A DNA stretch of 64,000 bases from Psychrobacter vallis (GTDB taxonomy: Bacteria; Pseudomonadota; Gammaproteobacteria; Pseudomonadales; Moraxellaceae), in assembly GCF_904846715.1 (NCBI RefSeq), contig NZ_CAJHBU010000003.1, positions 124,001 through 188,000 of the forward strand, written 5' to 3'. A program made the position numbers and the translations under genes. The notes beneath the pieces are model-generated. The model saw only the letters and a list, made by a program, of their open reading frames with translations, searched no databases and was not told where the DNA came from. The stretch's first letter is position 1, and each line of letters begins with the position of its first letter. This document shows positions 8,719-18,624 of this stretch, in pieces.

Positions 8719-11391
8719 TTAGCTGAGCTGGCTTTCGATCCAAGCAGGTAGCGCATTAATAACGGCCGAGCTATTGCTAGACTTTGGTGCACCGCCTTGG
8801 GCATAATCAGGCTTACCGCCACCTTTACCGCCCAGCTCCTCTGCTAAATGACGAATAATATCACCTGCCTTCACTTTAGCAGTGACAGACTTCGACACAC
8901 TGGCTGCTAGTGCCAACTGCTCGTCTTTATCGCCAATCAGGACGATGATGCTATCGGGCAGTTTAGATTTAATATCGTCCATTAGCGTACGAATGGATTT
9001 GCCATCGATACCGCTTAATGTACTAATAAGAACGGGTGTACCAGCAATGGTCTGAACGTCATCGAGTAAATTGGCTGCTTGTGCGCTGGCTATTTTCTGC
9101 TGCAAACGCTCTAGTTGTTTTTCTAAATCGCGCTGTTTATCTGCCATGGTGCGGACACGCTGCGCCACTTCAGGACGTTTCACTTTGAGCTGGCTCGCCA
9201 ATTCGCTCAGCTGTAGTTCGCTTTGCTGAATGTTTTTAATCGCGTTCATACCCGTGACTGCTTCGATACGGCGGATACCAGCGGCGATGCCTGATTCGCT
9301 CGTGATTTTGAGCACGCCAATATCACCAGTACGTTGTACATGCAAACCACCGCATAGCTCGATAGAGAAAGGCTTGCGCTGACCGTCTACGATACTATCT
9401 GTACCCATGGTCAGTACACGAACGTTGCTGCCATATTTTTCGCCAAACAGCGCCATGGCACCTTGTTTCATCGCTTCATCAATAGACATATTCTCAATAC
9501 GGGCAGGAGTATTTGCTTGGATTTGCTCGTTGACGAGACGTTCTACACGCGTGATCTCGGCATTACTGACTGGTTTGTCATAAGAGAAATCAAAACGCAG
9601 CACATCACTTGAGACCAGCGAGCCTTTTTGCGTGACTTCCTCGCCCAATACTTCTCTTAATGCTGCATGCAATAGGTGAGTGGCAGAGTGGTTTTTGGCG
9701 CTTGCCGCACGGATACTAGATAGCACTTGAGCATCTGCTGTTTGTTTGGTGCTAATGTCACCCATGGTTACCACACCATAATGAATGATAGCTTGACCAG
9801 ATTTTTTGGTATCTTGAACTTCAAAGACACCTGTCGCAGTACGAATCTCGCCCAGCTCACCAACCTGACCACCACCTTCGGCATAGAAAGGGGTACGGTC
9901 AAGCACGACAACACCTTCTGTTCCTTCAGTTAAGCTGTCGGTTGCATTGCCGTCTTGATAAAGCGCATTGACAGTAACGCCATCTTCTTCTAATTGTTCA
10001 TAACCAATAAATGTCGTTGGCGTCTCTACTTGGATAACGCTGCTATAATCGACATCGAATTTGCCAGCATCGCGAGCACGCTCACGTTGCGCTTGCATGT
10101 GCTCATCGAACTCAGCTTCATCAATAGCGATACCACGTTCGCGTGTGATGTCAGCGGTCAAATCAATCGGGAAACCGTAAGTGTCATACAACTTAAAAGC
10201 GGCTTCACCAGAGAGCGTGTCACCATCTTGTAAGCCTTCAAGTTCGCTGGCAAGCAAACGCAACCCTTGCGCTAGTGTCTTGGCAAACTGTGCTTCTTCT
10301 TTTTGAATGGCGTTTTCTATGACGCTTTGCTTGCTTGCTAGTTCTGGATAGGCTGTGCCCATTTCAGCAACCAATGGCGCGACCATTTTATAAAAGAAAT
10401 CACTGTCTGCGCCAAGCTTGTTGCCATGACGAACCGCACGACGAATCACGCGGCGCAGTACATAGCCACGACCTTCGTTGCTTGGCGTGACGCCATCAGC
10501 AATCAAAAACGATACAGCGCGGATATGATCTGCGATGACTTTTAGTGACGACTGTTGTTCATTGTTAATCTCTAAAATCTCAGCGGCCGCATCCATTAAA
10601 TGAGTGAATAAATCGATCTCATAGTTACCATGAACGCCTTGCATAATGGCACTAATACGTTCAAGCCCCATGCCCGTATCAACACTTGGCGCAGGGAGTG
10701 GCAATAGCGTACCGTCTTTTTGGCGATTGAATTGCATAAATACGCAATTCCAGATCTCGATATAGCGATCACCATCTTCTTCTGGTGTACCCGGCAAACC
10801 GCCTTCGATGTCGGCGCCGTGATCATAAAAGACTTCGGTACAAGGGCCACAAGGGCCAGTATCACCCATTGTCCAAAAGTTATCTGAGGCGTACGGCGCG
10901 CCTTTATTATCGCCAATACGAATGATGCGCTCGCTTGGAATACCGATGTTTTTATTCCAAATATCAAAGGCTTCATCGTCGGTTTCGTAAATGGTGACAT
11001 ACAAACGGTCTTTATCAATGGCAAGCCAATCGCTAGAGGTCAAAAACTCCCAGATATATTCAATACCTGCTTGTTTAAAATAATCGCCAAACGAGAAATT
11101 ACCGAGCATTTCAAAAAACGTATGATGGCGTGCTGTGTAGCCTACATTGTCCAAATCATTATGTTTGCCACCAGCTCGTACGCATTTTTGCGAAGTAACA
11201 GCACGCGTATAATCACGTGGTTCCATACCCAAAAAGGTCTCTTTAAACTGATTCATACCGGCATTGGTAAACAGCAATGTCGGGTCATTATGTGGAATCA
11301 GGCTAGACGATGGCACTGGGGTGTGCTGCTTGCTTATAAAAAAATCGATAAAGGCTTGGCGAATATCGGCTGAGCGAAATGGCTGGCTCAC
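8719..11391 (-). CDS. alaS: Alanyl-tRNA synthetase
   Basis: This class II synthetase charges tRNA-Ala and is cytoplasmic. At 890 residues it has the full domain set: the catalytic domain from the N-terminus ([14 protein letters not shown], then TNAGMNQFK), the editing domain with the HxxxH zinc site in [12 protein letters not shown] (near 570) and [11 protein letters not shown] (near 680), and a C-terminal region with a coiled coil (about 745-785) and a Gly-rich end ([14 protein letters not shown]). The start codon is GTG at 11391, preceded by a strong AAGGAG site six bases upstream. It heads the alaS-lysC-csrA group. Confidence 0.96.
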   Translation of the reverse strand: MSQPFRSADIRQAFIDFFISKQHTPVPSSSLIPHNDPTLLFTNAGMNQFKETFLGMEPRDYTRAVTSQKCVRAGGKHNDLDNVGYTARHHTFFEMLGNFSFGDYFKQAGIEYIWEFLTSSDWLAIDKDRLYVTIYETDDEAFDIWNKNIGIPSERIIRIGDNKGAPYASDNFWTMGDTGPCGPCTEVFYDHGADIEGGLPGTPEEDGDRYIEIWNCVFMQFNRQKDGTLLPLPAPSVDTGMGLERISAIMQGVHGNYEIDLFTHLMDAAAEILEINNEQQSSLKVIADHIRAVSFLIADGVTPSNEGRGYVLRRVIRRAVRHGNKLGADSDFFYKMVAPLVAEMGTAYPELASKQSVIENAIQKEEAQFAKTLAQGLRLLASELEGLQDGDTLSGEAAFKLYDTYGFPIDLTADITRERGIAIDEAEFDEHMQAQRERARDAGKFDVDYSSVIQVETPTTFIGYEQLEEDGVTVNALYQDGNATDSLTEGTEGVVVLDRTPFYAEGGGQVGELGEIRTATGVFEVQDTKKSGQAIIHYGVVTMGDISTKQTADAQVLSSIRAASAKNHSATHLLHAALREVLGEEVTQKGSLVSSDVLRFDFSYDKPVSNAEITRVERLVNEQIQANTPARIENMSIDEAMKQGAMALFGEKYGSNVRVLTMGTDSIVDGQRKPFSIELCGGLHVQRTGDIGVLKITSESGIAAGIRRIEAVTGMNAIKNIQQSELQLSELASQLKVKRPEVAQRVRTMADKQRDLEKQLERLQQKIASAQAANLLDDVQTIAGTPVLISTLSGIDGKSIRTLMDDIKSKLPDSIIVLIGDKDEQLALAASVSKSVTAKVKAGDIIRHLAEELGGKGGGKPDYAQGGAPKSSNSSAVINALPAWIESQLS

Positions 11392-11558
11392 AGCGGCTCC
11401 TTACTGACGGATAGAATTGAGTATATTAAGTAAAATAATTTTGCAAGCGATTTTAGCACAAACGCTCAAGCTCTTGGTACAAGAGTTACAACTGCTAGGG
11501 TATTCTATGAATAAAACCAGCATTTTAGTCAATCGAAAATGGCTGAATAAGATGGACG

Positions 11559-13235
11559 TTAATTGGTCAAAATTGCCGCATCGGTTTCATCGAGCTTATC
11601 TTGTATCAATGGATGAGATTCAATCACTTGTACTGGCAAGTAGCGCAGTTGCACTTTAATGGGCAAATAGTCAGGGAAGTTTTCTTTCATATCTAGGGTA
11701 ATGGTTGATTCGATTTGGCGCACATCGTATGAGCTAGGCGTTGTCTCACCGCGAATGATGGCACGTACGACTTGATTTTCATCTGCGGTGTCAAATTGCG
11801 TATTGGTCAGTACGTTGCCCTTATCAACAAAGTAGGTATTGATGGTTTCTTTGACATTGTTTTCAAACATTTGTTGCTTGGCGTTAGTGTGTAGATTAAT
11901 GGTCAAATAAGTGCCTAGTCCACCTAGGAGTAATAAAGTCACGGCGTTGCGTTGCAAAAATGTCAAATAGGTGTTCGACTTATAATCGTCATCGACCAAG
12001 CGACGAAAGCCTAAAACCCACAACACAAGAGCGTTGGTAAATTGAATAGCAACGATGTTGGTAACGGCTAATAAAAGTGCCCCAAAGCCAAATTTTATCT
12101 CACCATTGGCAAATAAAATACCACTAGCAGCAAGTGGTGGCACCAAAGCAGTGGCTACTGCCACGCCCACAACGGCGACCGAGAGGTGCGGTGAAACCAT
12201 GGCGTAAGCACCCGCTGTACCGCCCGCTAAAGCGATCATTAAATCCATAGAGGTTGGCTGAGTACGAGACAATATCTCTGCTGTCAGCGGCTGAGTGCTA
12301 TGCAATAAGCCAATGATAAAGCCGACGAGGATGACTAGTAATACACCAGCGGCAACAGCAAACAATGACTTGCGCAGTAACGGCATACGATAATCAATGA
12401 CCGCGAGTGCTACCCCTGTGATAGGGCCTAGCATCATAGCCACCAACATTGCCCCAATGACTACAGCGGCAGAATTGGTAATTAAGCCGTAACTGGCGAT
12501 GATAGCGGATAGCGCATTCATCACAAAGTACATTCTGGTCGGCAGCGCATTGGCCTCAATCCTGACACGTACTTCAGGGTAATCGACTTTTTGTTTGCTG
12601 AATTGCTCTGCTACAAATTGCTTATAAGACTCAAGCTTGGCTTCTTTTTCTTCTTTGACTTCTTCCTCTTTGTCACTTAGCGGCTCTGCATTATCTGTGA
12701 CGTCAATATCTTTAACATCAGTATTTTCGTCTTGGCTAGCAGTCGGTATGTGATTGACTTGAGTTGTATTTTTATTTTTGGCGTTGTCGTCTGCTTTTCG
12801 CCGATTGGCTGAAGATTTATCCGCTTGCTCTATTGACGTATTTTGCTCGTCAATAGGGTGACTATCTTCTGTTTCAAGAGCCGTTTCCGTTTCAGGTGAA
12901 TTGGCAGAACTTGTTTCTGCGGCATTCACAGCCTCCACTTGAAAAAAATCTGATTCTGACTTTATAGCAACGGACTCTTCATAGGTTGACTCAGACTCAG
13001 ATGGTTCTAGTGTTGCTACTGCTACATCTTCGCTGATCGACTCTATCACTATATTGGCTTCAGAATCCTGAGTACATGCCAAGTCTTTATCTTCCACCAT
13101 CTCAGGATCATCTATCACCGCAGCATCAGCCACTGTACTAGGTAAAGTATCTTGATTATCCAAACGATCAGTAGAAGTTGACGAGTTTTGTAGATTCGAT
13201 GAGTCAGGCGCAGCGCTTTTTTCGGATGAGGTCAT
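11559..13235 (-). CDS. DUF389 family membrane protein with long acidic N-terminus
   Basis: The C-terminal two thirds is a DUF389 (TIGR00271/00341-like) membrane domain with about seven hydrophobic segments, including GAMLVAMMLGPITGVALAVI and the ALVPPLAASGILFANG region. Family members are predicted inner-membrane proteins of unknown function. The first ~195 residues are unusual: very rich in Glu, Asp, Ser and Thr, low in hydrophobic residues and probably disordered. I chose ATG 13235 (558 residues), preceded by AAGAAAG. An upstream ATG at 13271 would add 12 residues without a ribosome-binding site. It is transcribed alone toward alaS. Confidence 0.75.
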   Translation of the reverse strand: MTSSEKSAAPDSSNLQNSSTSTDRLDNQDTLPSTVADAAVIDDPEMVEDKDLACTQDSEANIVIESISEDVAVATLEPSESESTYEESVAIKSESDFFQVEAVNAAETSSANSPETETALETEDSHPIDEQNTSIEQADKSSANRRKADDNAKNKNTTQVNHIPTASQDENTDVKDIDVTDNAEPLSDKEEEVKEEKEAKLESYKQFVAEQFSKQKVDYPEVRVRIEANALPTRMYFVMNALSAIIASYGLITNSAAVVIGAMLVAMMLGPITGVALAVIDYRMPLLRKSLFAVAAGVLLVILVGFIIGLLHSTQPLTAEILSRTQPTSMDLMIALAGGTAGAYAMVSPHLSVAVVGVAVATALVPPLAASGILFANGEIKFGFGALLLAVTNIVAIQFTNALVLWVLGFRRLVDDDYKSNTYLTFLQRNAVTLLLLGGLGTYLTINLHTNAKQQMFENNVKETINTYFVDKGNVLTNTQFDTADENQVVRAIIRGETTPSSYDVRQIESTITLDMKENFPDYLPIKVQLRYLPVQVIESHPLIQDKLDETDAAILTN

Positions 13236-13458
13236 AATAGAAAACTTTCTTAAAAGAGAACAGAAAGTCATTATTGTAATGATAAACAGATAAAAATATA
13301 TGAGTTTTTTGCGATTTACGAAAAGAGAAATAGGTGAATAGAGGTGGTCAAAAAGTAATATTTAAAACAATGCAGTGCTTGCGATAAAAACCTTAATAGT
13401 AACAAGGTTTTTTCTGAGAACCGTTGAATATCAGTGGCCACAAGGTTCAAAAGAAACA

Positions 13459-13514
13459 CTTACTTTTATTGTGGGTTTAGTGTATAAAGATACTATATCC
13501 ACAATAAAAGTAAG
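13459..13514 (+). promoter_or_regulatory. Inverted repeat overlapping a ribosome-binding site
   Basis: CTTACTTTTATTGTGG (13459-13474) and CCACAATAAAAGTAAG (13499-13514) are exact reverse complements, 16 bp each, separated by 24 bp. The second arm ends in TAAG and runs directly into GAG, so the Shine-Dalgarno AAGGAG of the gene at 13524 starts inside the stem. If transcribed as one RNA, the hairpin would hide part of the ribosome-binding site. It could instead be an operator for a dimeric protein. Confidence 0.6.
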
Positions 13515-13523
13515 GAGTAGGTA

Positions 13524-13736
13524 ATGAACTGGCCATTATTTTCTGTAGTTTTTACCATCGCATTAACAGTCGTTATTGGCGTGCTTATGGTTACCGCTTT
13601 GGTGACAGGGTTCAATGAGATTGTCCATATTCGAATCGTTATCGCCACGGGCTTGCTGTTGAGTTTGCCTATCAGCTGGTATTTCAGCAAAAAACTAGGC
13701 AATATTACTGGGAACGAAGAAGGCTACGGTGCTTAA
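13524..13736 (+). CDS. Small two-helix membrane protein, unknown function
   Basis: I do not recognise a family. The 70-residue product has two hydrophobic segments (about 5-28 and 36-54), with a short loop between them and a polar C-terminus, so a small inner-membrane protein is likely. The reading frame is supported by a strong AAGGAG site about eight bases before the ATG and by the membrane-protein character of the translation. A perfect 16-bp inverted repeat overlaps that site, suggesting translational control. The stop codon (13734-13736) abuts the MITE that starts at 13737. Confidence 0.7.
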   Translation: MNWPLFSVVFTIALTVVIGVLMVTALVTGFNEIVHIRIVIATGLLLSLPISWYFSKKLGNITGNEEGYGA

Positions 13737-13843
13737 TATAGTCAAAGTATTTATAAATGGGTACGGTGTTAAGCTTGTTTGCTGTACAACAGCACTATCT
13801 GCACTCGGTTGCCTTGTAACCACTGTAAACTGACTCGACTATA
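13737..13843 (+). repeat. 107-bp MITE, copy 1
   Basis: It begins TATAGTCAAAG and ends CTCGACTATA, with terminal inverted repeats TATAGTC/GACTATA. The reverse complement of 63004-63110 is the same length (107 bp) and about 85% identical by eye. There is no coding capacity. The ends match those of the IS630-type element at 26157-27123. It sits directly after the stop of the small membrane gene. Confidence 0.8.
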
Positions 13844-13893
13844 TTGCTGGTAAAACCTCAAGTTTTTAGACCAACACGCCTTATTCTGACCAT

Positions 13894-13924
13894 AAAAAAA
13901 GACCTTGATATCAAGGTCTTTTTA
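13894..13924. terminator. Bidirectional intrinsic terminator
   Basis: AAAAAGACCTTGA and TCAAGGTCTTTTT form a perfect, nearly loopless palindrome flanked by A and T runs. It lies just downstream of the L,D-transpeptidase gene (minus) and also faces the small membrane gene (plus). Confidence 0.85.
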
Positions 13925-13942
13925 TTCATCATTTATAAATAT

Positions 13943-15346
13943 TTATTGCAGCTCAACGGTCGCGCCATTTTCGATATTGGCATAAACCTCTAGCACATCC
14001 CAGTTGGTCAAACGCACACAACCTGCTGATGCTTGGCGACTGATGCCTTCAGGCTTTGGTGAGCCATGTAGTCCATAAGAAGGTTTAGATAAGCCCATCC
14101 ATACTACGCCGACAGGGTTGTTTGGTCCTGGTGGTAGCATATGGATTTTTTTCTGTGCACCTTCACCAACGGTTGCTTTATACCAAGGCATTTTTACTTT
14201 ATTGATAATCTTGAAAGTACCTTGTGGGGAAGGTGTGGCATCACTACCAATCGTGGTTGGGTAAGTGGCAACCAATTTATTACCATTGTAGGCGTACAGT
14301 GTTTTTTCTGCTTTATTGGCAACGACGCGATTGATACGCTGATTAAGCGGGCCACGGGTATTAAGAACAGTGACGGTCTCGCCAGCTTTATACGCTTTGT
14401 TTGTATTTAGCTTGTCTAAGTAACGTACATCCATATGGAAACGTTCACCCAGCATTTCTTTGATATCTTGATAATACAGGCCTTTCATCTTTGACTTTGC
14501 TTCTGAGGTAGCAGGCGTGGTCGCAAAGTTGGTATTGATGTCATCTTCAGTGATCGTATAAGTGACCAATACTGGTTTATTAGCAGGGATATTTTTGATC
14601 AATGCATCCCATGTTTTTTGATCCATTTTGCCAGTCGCTGGCAAGCCTTTCATGGTTTGGAAGTTGATAAGGGCTTTTTTGCTGTTCATACCCCAGCCGC
14701 CATCGATAGGACCTGGAGAAGCATGGTTCCAATCAAGCAATGCCTGCATTTTAATAGTCATCGCTGAGTTGACTTTCATATTAGGTGACCAGACCGCTTC
14801 ATTGACCTGCTTGGCATAATTTGACAAGTTTAGCGTGGTGTATCTCTTACCATCTTTGTCTTCGATATTTTTGATGGTAGGATCATCGCTGAAGTCTTGG
14901 CGTTTTTCACTGTCAGGCAGCTCGAAAGCCAGTGGGTCAGTTGAATCAATAGATGAGACGTCGCTAGGCGCGGCCACGGCTTGACCTTCACTAATATCAT
15001 CGGTGCTGTCAGATTGTTCATCTTTTAGCGTTAGTTCTGCTGCACTCATATTGTCGGCAGCAGCAGCGTTCGGCGTAGCGTTTTGCTTTGAATCAATAAG
15101 TTGGTTCATGCGATCTACTGGCTTGGAGTTGTTCGCATTGGGTTTTACGGCAACAGCAGCAGCGCTATTAATTGAGCGACTACGATCTTCTTGTACGTCG
15201 AGGCTGACTTTCTTTGCGATACCAGGCATGGCATCAGCTGTGCGTACTGGCAACGAGCGAGTATTGTCAGCGGGGGCGGCAAGCGCGCTAACACTAGCAC
15301 TGATGACAGCGAGAGAGATAGCAGTAATAATAGGCTTTATTTTCAT
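13943..15346 (-). CDS. L,D-transpeptidase (YkuD family), exported
   Basis: This is a periplasmic enzyme of the YkuD family, which forms 3-3 peptidoglycan cross-links or attaches proteins to peptidoglycan. The N-terminus is a signal peptide (MKIKPIITAISLAVISASVS, cleavage probably after ALA). A long polar linker (about 30-190) is followed by a peptidoglycan-binding type 1 repeat (about 195-250, with WGMNSKKALINFQTMKGLPATG minus its ends) and the catalytic domain. The active-site motif is HGSP followed by SAGCVRLTNWD, with Cys443 as nucleophile. The layout resembles the ErfK/YbiS-like and YcbB-like enzymes, but I cannot assign a subgroup. It is divergent from prmB. Confidence 0.88.
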   Translation of the reverse strand: MKIKPIITAISLAVISASVSALAAPADNTRSLPVRTADAMPGIAKKVSLDVQEDRSRSINSAAAVAVKPNANNSKPVDRMNQLIDSKQNATPNAAAADNMSAAELTLKDEQSDSTDDISEGQAVAAPSDVSSIDSTDPLAFELPDSEKRQDFSDDPTIKNIEDKDGKRYTTLNLSNYAKQVNEAVWSPNMKVNSAMTIKMQALLDWNHASPGPIDGGWGMNSKKALINFQTMKGLPATGKMDQKTWDALIKNIPANKPVLVTYTITEDDINTNFATTPATSEAKSKMKGLYYQDIKEMLGERFHMDVRYLDKLNTNKAYKAGETVTVLNTRGPLNQRINRVVANKAEKTLYAYNGNKLVATYPTTIGSDATPSPQGTFKIINKVKMPWYKATVGEGAQKKIHMLPPGPNNPVGVVWMGLSKPSYGLHGSPKPEGISRQASAGCVRLTNWDVLEVYANIENGATVELQ

Positions 15347-15755
15347 AATATTGAGTCACTTGTGGTTGCTACTAATGCGGCTATTATGCGCATAATTTGG
15401 TAGCTTCGCAAACTTTAGACACATCTTTTTGCATTTAAGGCTTGCTAAACGTCAACCGTTGACGTATTCACTACAATTGGGCAATAAGATAGCGAGAGTA
15501 TGTATTGAATGATGCTTGTTTATTACAAATTATTCTCATTATTCAGGCTATGTTCATAAATACAAAGTGTCAGTATGGGTGCAAATATTGGCGCTACTTA
15601 GCGTTTATGTCTATAATGTATAATCGAAATTTCATTTAACAGATACGCTTTTCCCAAAAAGCAATTTAACCCACTCGCATGTAGTTAATGACTATTTATT
15701 TTATTATTAGTCGGTGACCATGTAATCAGTAACAATGCAATCAGCAAGGTGCGAT
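15347..15755. other. Divergent intergenic region
   Basis: This 409-bp space separates the divergent L,D-transpeptidase and prmB genes. One good plus-strand promoter candidate is listed separately (15588-15617). I see no gene and no conserved RNA structure in the rest. Confidence 0.5.
15588..15617 (+). promoter_or_regulatory. Predicted sigma-70 promoter for prmB
   Basis: TTGGCG (15588-15593), an 18-bp spacer and TATAAT (15612-15617) give a near-consensus promoter about 140 bp before the prmB start. A second TATAAT overlaps at 15619-15624. Confidence 0.45.
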
Positions 15756-16931
15756 ATGTCAGAAGACCAAACAATGAGCGCAGAAGAGTTTCAAAATCAA
15801 TACTTCAATGAGGATGGGTCGCAAGCTCTAGAAGGCGATATCGAGTACGATTTGGAGACTGGGCTTCTCGGTGAGGACGATCAATTTGCCAACTTGCATG
15901 CAGAGATGGAAGAAGCGCGTGAGCAGCTGGTTAGTATTCGTGACTTCATTCGCTTTTCGGTCACGCAGTTGCGTAATTATGATGTGGTCGTTGCGCAAGG
16001 CACCACCGATGAGTTTGCTGAAGCAGCAGCGATTGTTTTGCACTCACTCTCTTTAGATTGGTCAGCGAATGAGCAAATTCTTGATTGCCGCTTGACCACC
16101 TCAGAGAAGCAGTTGGTACTAAGCTTGTTAGAAGAGCGTATCGCTGAGCGTAAGCCGCTAAGCTACTTAATTAACTTGTCGTACTTCTGTGATTTGCCTT
16201 TTTATGTTGATGAGCGTGTTTTGATCCCGCGTTCACCTATCGCAGAGTTGATACGTCAGCAGTTCCATCCGTATTTTGAAGTCAGTGAGCTGGCCAAACC
16301 GCTTGGGGTAGGTGTCAATGAACAAACCGCGGCATTTTACGATCACGGTTTAGACGTTAAGCAATTGTCGCAGCCTGAACGCATTTTAGATTTATGTACC
16401 GGCTCAGGCTGTATTGCGATTGCCCTTGCAACGCGTTTCGTCGATGCACTGGTCGATGCAGCTGACATTGATAAAGGGGCGCTAGAAGTGGCAATGGTCA
16501 ATGTCGATCACCATGATCTTGGTCATCAAGTCAATGTGATTGAATCAGACCTATTTGCTAAAATCCCTGCTGAAAATCAGTATGAGCTTATCGTTACCAA
16601 TCCGCCATATGTCGATGCGGCCATCATGGCAGAGCTGCCACCTGAGTTTTTATATGAGCCTGAACATGCATTAGCAGCGGGTCAAGATGGGTTGGATTTG
16701 GTTCATCGTATTTTGTTTGAAGCACCAGACTATTTGAGTCCAGAAGGCTTACTCATTTGTGAAGTGGGCGATAGTGAGTGGGCATTAAAACAAGCTTATC
16801 CTGAAATCCAGTTTGATTGGCTAAAATTTGCTCATGGCGGACATGGCGTTTTTGCAATTACTTATGATGAATTAGTAGCCAGTCGTCAGTTGTTTGCTGC
16901 TTTTATACAGCAGTTGGATAGTATCCAATAG
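15756..16931 (+). CDS. prmB: Ribosomal protein L3 N5-glutamine methyltransferase
   Basis: This SAM-dependent enzyme of the HemK/PrmB class methylates a glutamine of ribosomal protein L3. The SAM-binding motif LDLCTGSGCIAIALA is near residue 211 and the glutamine-binding NPPYVD motif near 282. LIPRSPIAELI upstream also fits PrmB. The N-terminal ~55 residues are extra and acidic compared with the E. coli protein. I chose ATG 15756 (391 residues), which has AAGG eight bases upstream; an ATG at 15735 would add seven residues. aroC follows 98 bp later on the same strand, the arrangement common in gammaproteobacteria. Confidence 0.9.
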   Translation: MSEDQTMSAEEFQNQYFNEDGSQALEGDIEYDLETGLLGEDDQFANLHAEMEEAREQLVSIRDFIRFSVTQLRNYDVVVAQGTTDEFAEAAAIVLHSLSLDWSANEQILDCRLTTSEKQLVLSLLEERIAERKPLSYLINLSYFCDLPFYVDERVLIPRSPIAELIRQQFHPYFEVSELAKPLGVGVNEQTAAFYDHGLDVKQLSQPERILDLCTGSGCIAIALATRFVDALVDAADIDKGALEVAMVNVDHHDLGHQVNVIESDLFAKIPAENQYELIVTNPPYVDAAIMAELPPEFLYEPEHALAAGQDGLDLVHRILFEAPDYLSPEGLLICEVGDSEWALKQAYPEIQFDWLKFAHGGHGVFAITYDELVASRQLFAAFIQQLDSIQ

Positions 16932-17029
16932 CCATACATACATAGTTATAAAAGTTGGTAATGATCAGTAAAAATCACAGACAGTTGGTCAAATAAGCAG
17001 CAGTCGCGTTTACTTGTTTAAGGATAGTT

Positions 17030-18133
17030 ATGGCAGGCAATAGTATTGGACAGGTTTTTACAGTTACCACTTGCGGCGAGTCGCACGGTGCAGGTTTGAT
17101 GGCAATCGTCGATGGCGTGCCACCAGGTTTAGCGCTGTCTGAAGAGGATTTACAAGTAGATTTGGATCGCCGCAAACCGGGGACATCCAAGTACTCAACC
17201 CAGCGCCGTGAGTCTGATGAAGTTGAGATTATCTCTGGTGTGTTTGAAGGCAAAACGACAGGCACCTCTATTGGCCTATTGATTCGCAATACCAATCAAA
17301 AATCCAAAGACTATAGCGACATCAAAGATACTTTTCGTCCGGGTCATGCCGATTATACTTATAGTATGAAGTATGGCTTTCGCGACTATCGTGGTGGTGG
17401 GCGTTCATCGGCACGTGAGACAGCGATGCGGGTGGCAGCGGGTGCTATTGCTAAAAAGTACCTACAAGATCGCTTAGGAGTACAAATCCGTGGTCACGTT
17501 ACCCAAATCGGTAATGAATACAGTAACGTCCTAGAGCCAAGTCAAATTGATTGGGAGTTTGTGAATAGCAATCCGTTTTTTTGTGCGGATAAAGAAGCCA
17601 TAGGTCGTTTTGAGACATTGATAGATAGCCTCCGCCGTGAAGGAACCAGTTGCGGTGCTCGCCTTGAGATTATCGCTAGTGGTGTACCAGTTGGACTTGG
17701 AGAGCCTGTATTTGATCGCTTAGATGCAGACATCGCCCATGCCATGATGAGCATTAATGCAGTAAAAGGGGTGGAGATTGGCGATGGTATGGATGTCGCA
17801 GGACAGTTTGGCCATCGCTCTCGTGATGAGATGACCCCAGATGGATTTACGGCCAATCACGCAGGCGGTATATTGGGTGGCATCTCGTCAGGCCAAGATA
17901 TTCGAGTCAGTATTGCCCTTAAGCCCACGTCTAGTATTACGACTGCTGGCAAGAGTATCAATACTCAAGGTGAGTCTGTGGATATGTTGACCAAAGGTCG
18001 TCATGACCCTTGCGTTGGTGTACGCGCAACGCCCATTGCTGAAGCTATGCTAGCGATTGTATTGCTCGATCATTATCTGCGTCATCGTGGTCAAAATGCA
18101 GATGTCCAGCCGCCAGTACAGTCTATTACTTAA
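17030..18133 (+). CDS. aroC: Chorismate synthase
   Basis: Chorismate synthase catalyses the last step of the shikimate pathway (EPSP to chorismate, using reduced FMN). The family signatures are all present: GESHG near residue 15, the [17 protein letters not shown] region, [24 protein letters not shown], and near the C-terminus [18 protein letters not shown]. The length of 367 residues is normal. AAGGATAG lies before the ATG. It is probably cotranscribed with prmB and ends in a strong terminator. Confidence 0.97.
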   Translation: MAGNSIGQVFTVTTCGESHGAGLMAIVDGVPPGLALSEEDLQVDLDRRKPGTSKYSTQRRESDEVEIISGVFEGKTTGTSIGLLIRNTNQKSKDYSDIKDTFRPGHADYTYSMKYGFRDYRGGGRSSARETAMRVAAGAIAKKYLQDRLGVQIRGHVTQIGNEYSNVLEPSQIDWEFVNSNPFFCADKEAIGRFETLIDSLRREGTSCGARLEIIASGVPVGLGEPVFDRLDADIAHAMMSINAVKGVEIGDGMDVAGQFGHRSRDEMTPDGFTANHAGGILGGISSGQDIRVSIALKPTSSITTAGKSINTQGESVDMLTKGRHDPCVGVRATPIAEAMLAIVLLDHYLRHRGQNADVQPPVQSIT

Positions 18134-18144
18134 CATTACTGTTA

Positions 18145-18203
18145 TAAAAAACCCCTTTATCGTTTTTAGTATTAAATGACTAAAAATAATAAAGGGTTTT
18201 TTT
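18145..18203 (+). terminator. Intrinsic terminator after aroC
   Basis: AAAAAACCCCTTTAT at 18145-18159 pairs with ATAAAGGGTTTTTTT at 18188-18203. The interior TTTTTAGT and ACTAAAAA also pair, extending the stem. The T-run follows on the plus strand. Confidence 0.8.
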
Positions 18204-18248
18204 ATGGCAAAATAAGTGCAGTTGCCACTATGTCGAGCTGATAAGAGT

Positions 18249-18449
18249 TTAAGCTGCCAGCTGATAACCATCAATCGCCACGCATCGTTGATGTCTAAAC
18301 ACCAAAAGTAGCTGCTGGCTAGGAATGGCCAGCCAATGGCCAAAAGTAATGCTATCAATTCCTTCATGCGATAATGCTTGTAGACAATAATGGCGACTAC
18401 GACCTAAGCAGTTTTCTATGATTTGATTTTGATGCATAAGATTTTGCAT
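18249..18449 (-). CDS. Small hypothetical protein
   Basis: I do not recognise this 66-residue product. It is soluble, with no signal peptide. The C-terminal half (ITFGHWLAIPSQQLLLVFRH) looks like a folded beta-rich segment. It lies between the aroC terminator and creC, and nothing else explains this 200-bp stretch. The ribosome-binding site (AAAGG, about 13 bases upstream) is weak, so the call is uncertain. Confidence 0.35.
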   Translation of the reverse strand: MQNLMHQNQIIENCLGRSRHYCLQALSHEGIDSITFGHWLAIPSQQLLLVFRHQRCVAIDGYQLAA

Positions 18450-18624
18450 TGCTCTGTCTACCTTTAATTTAGATTACGAAGATGAATAACGCTATCGTAA
18501 AATAAAAAGATAGAAATCACGTGTACCAATGATGGAAAGTTAATGAATTGTCATTAAGCATAGAGTTTTTAGCGATAGGAAAAAAGGGTGTTGAAGCGGA
18601 TGAGTCTAGGTTTTTTTAAGCTAT

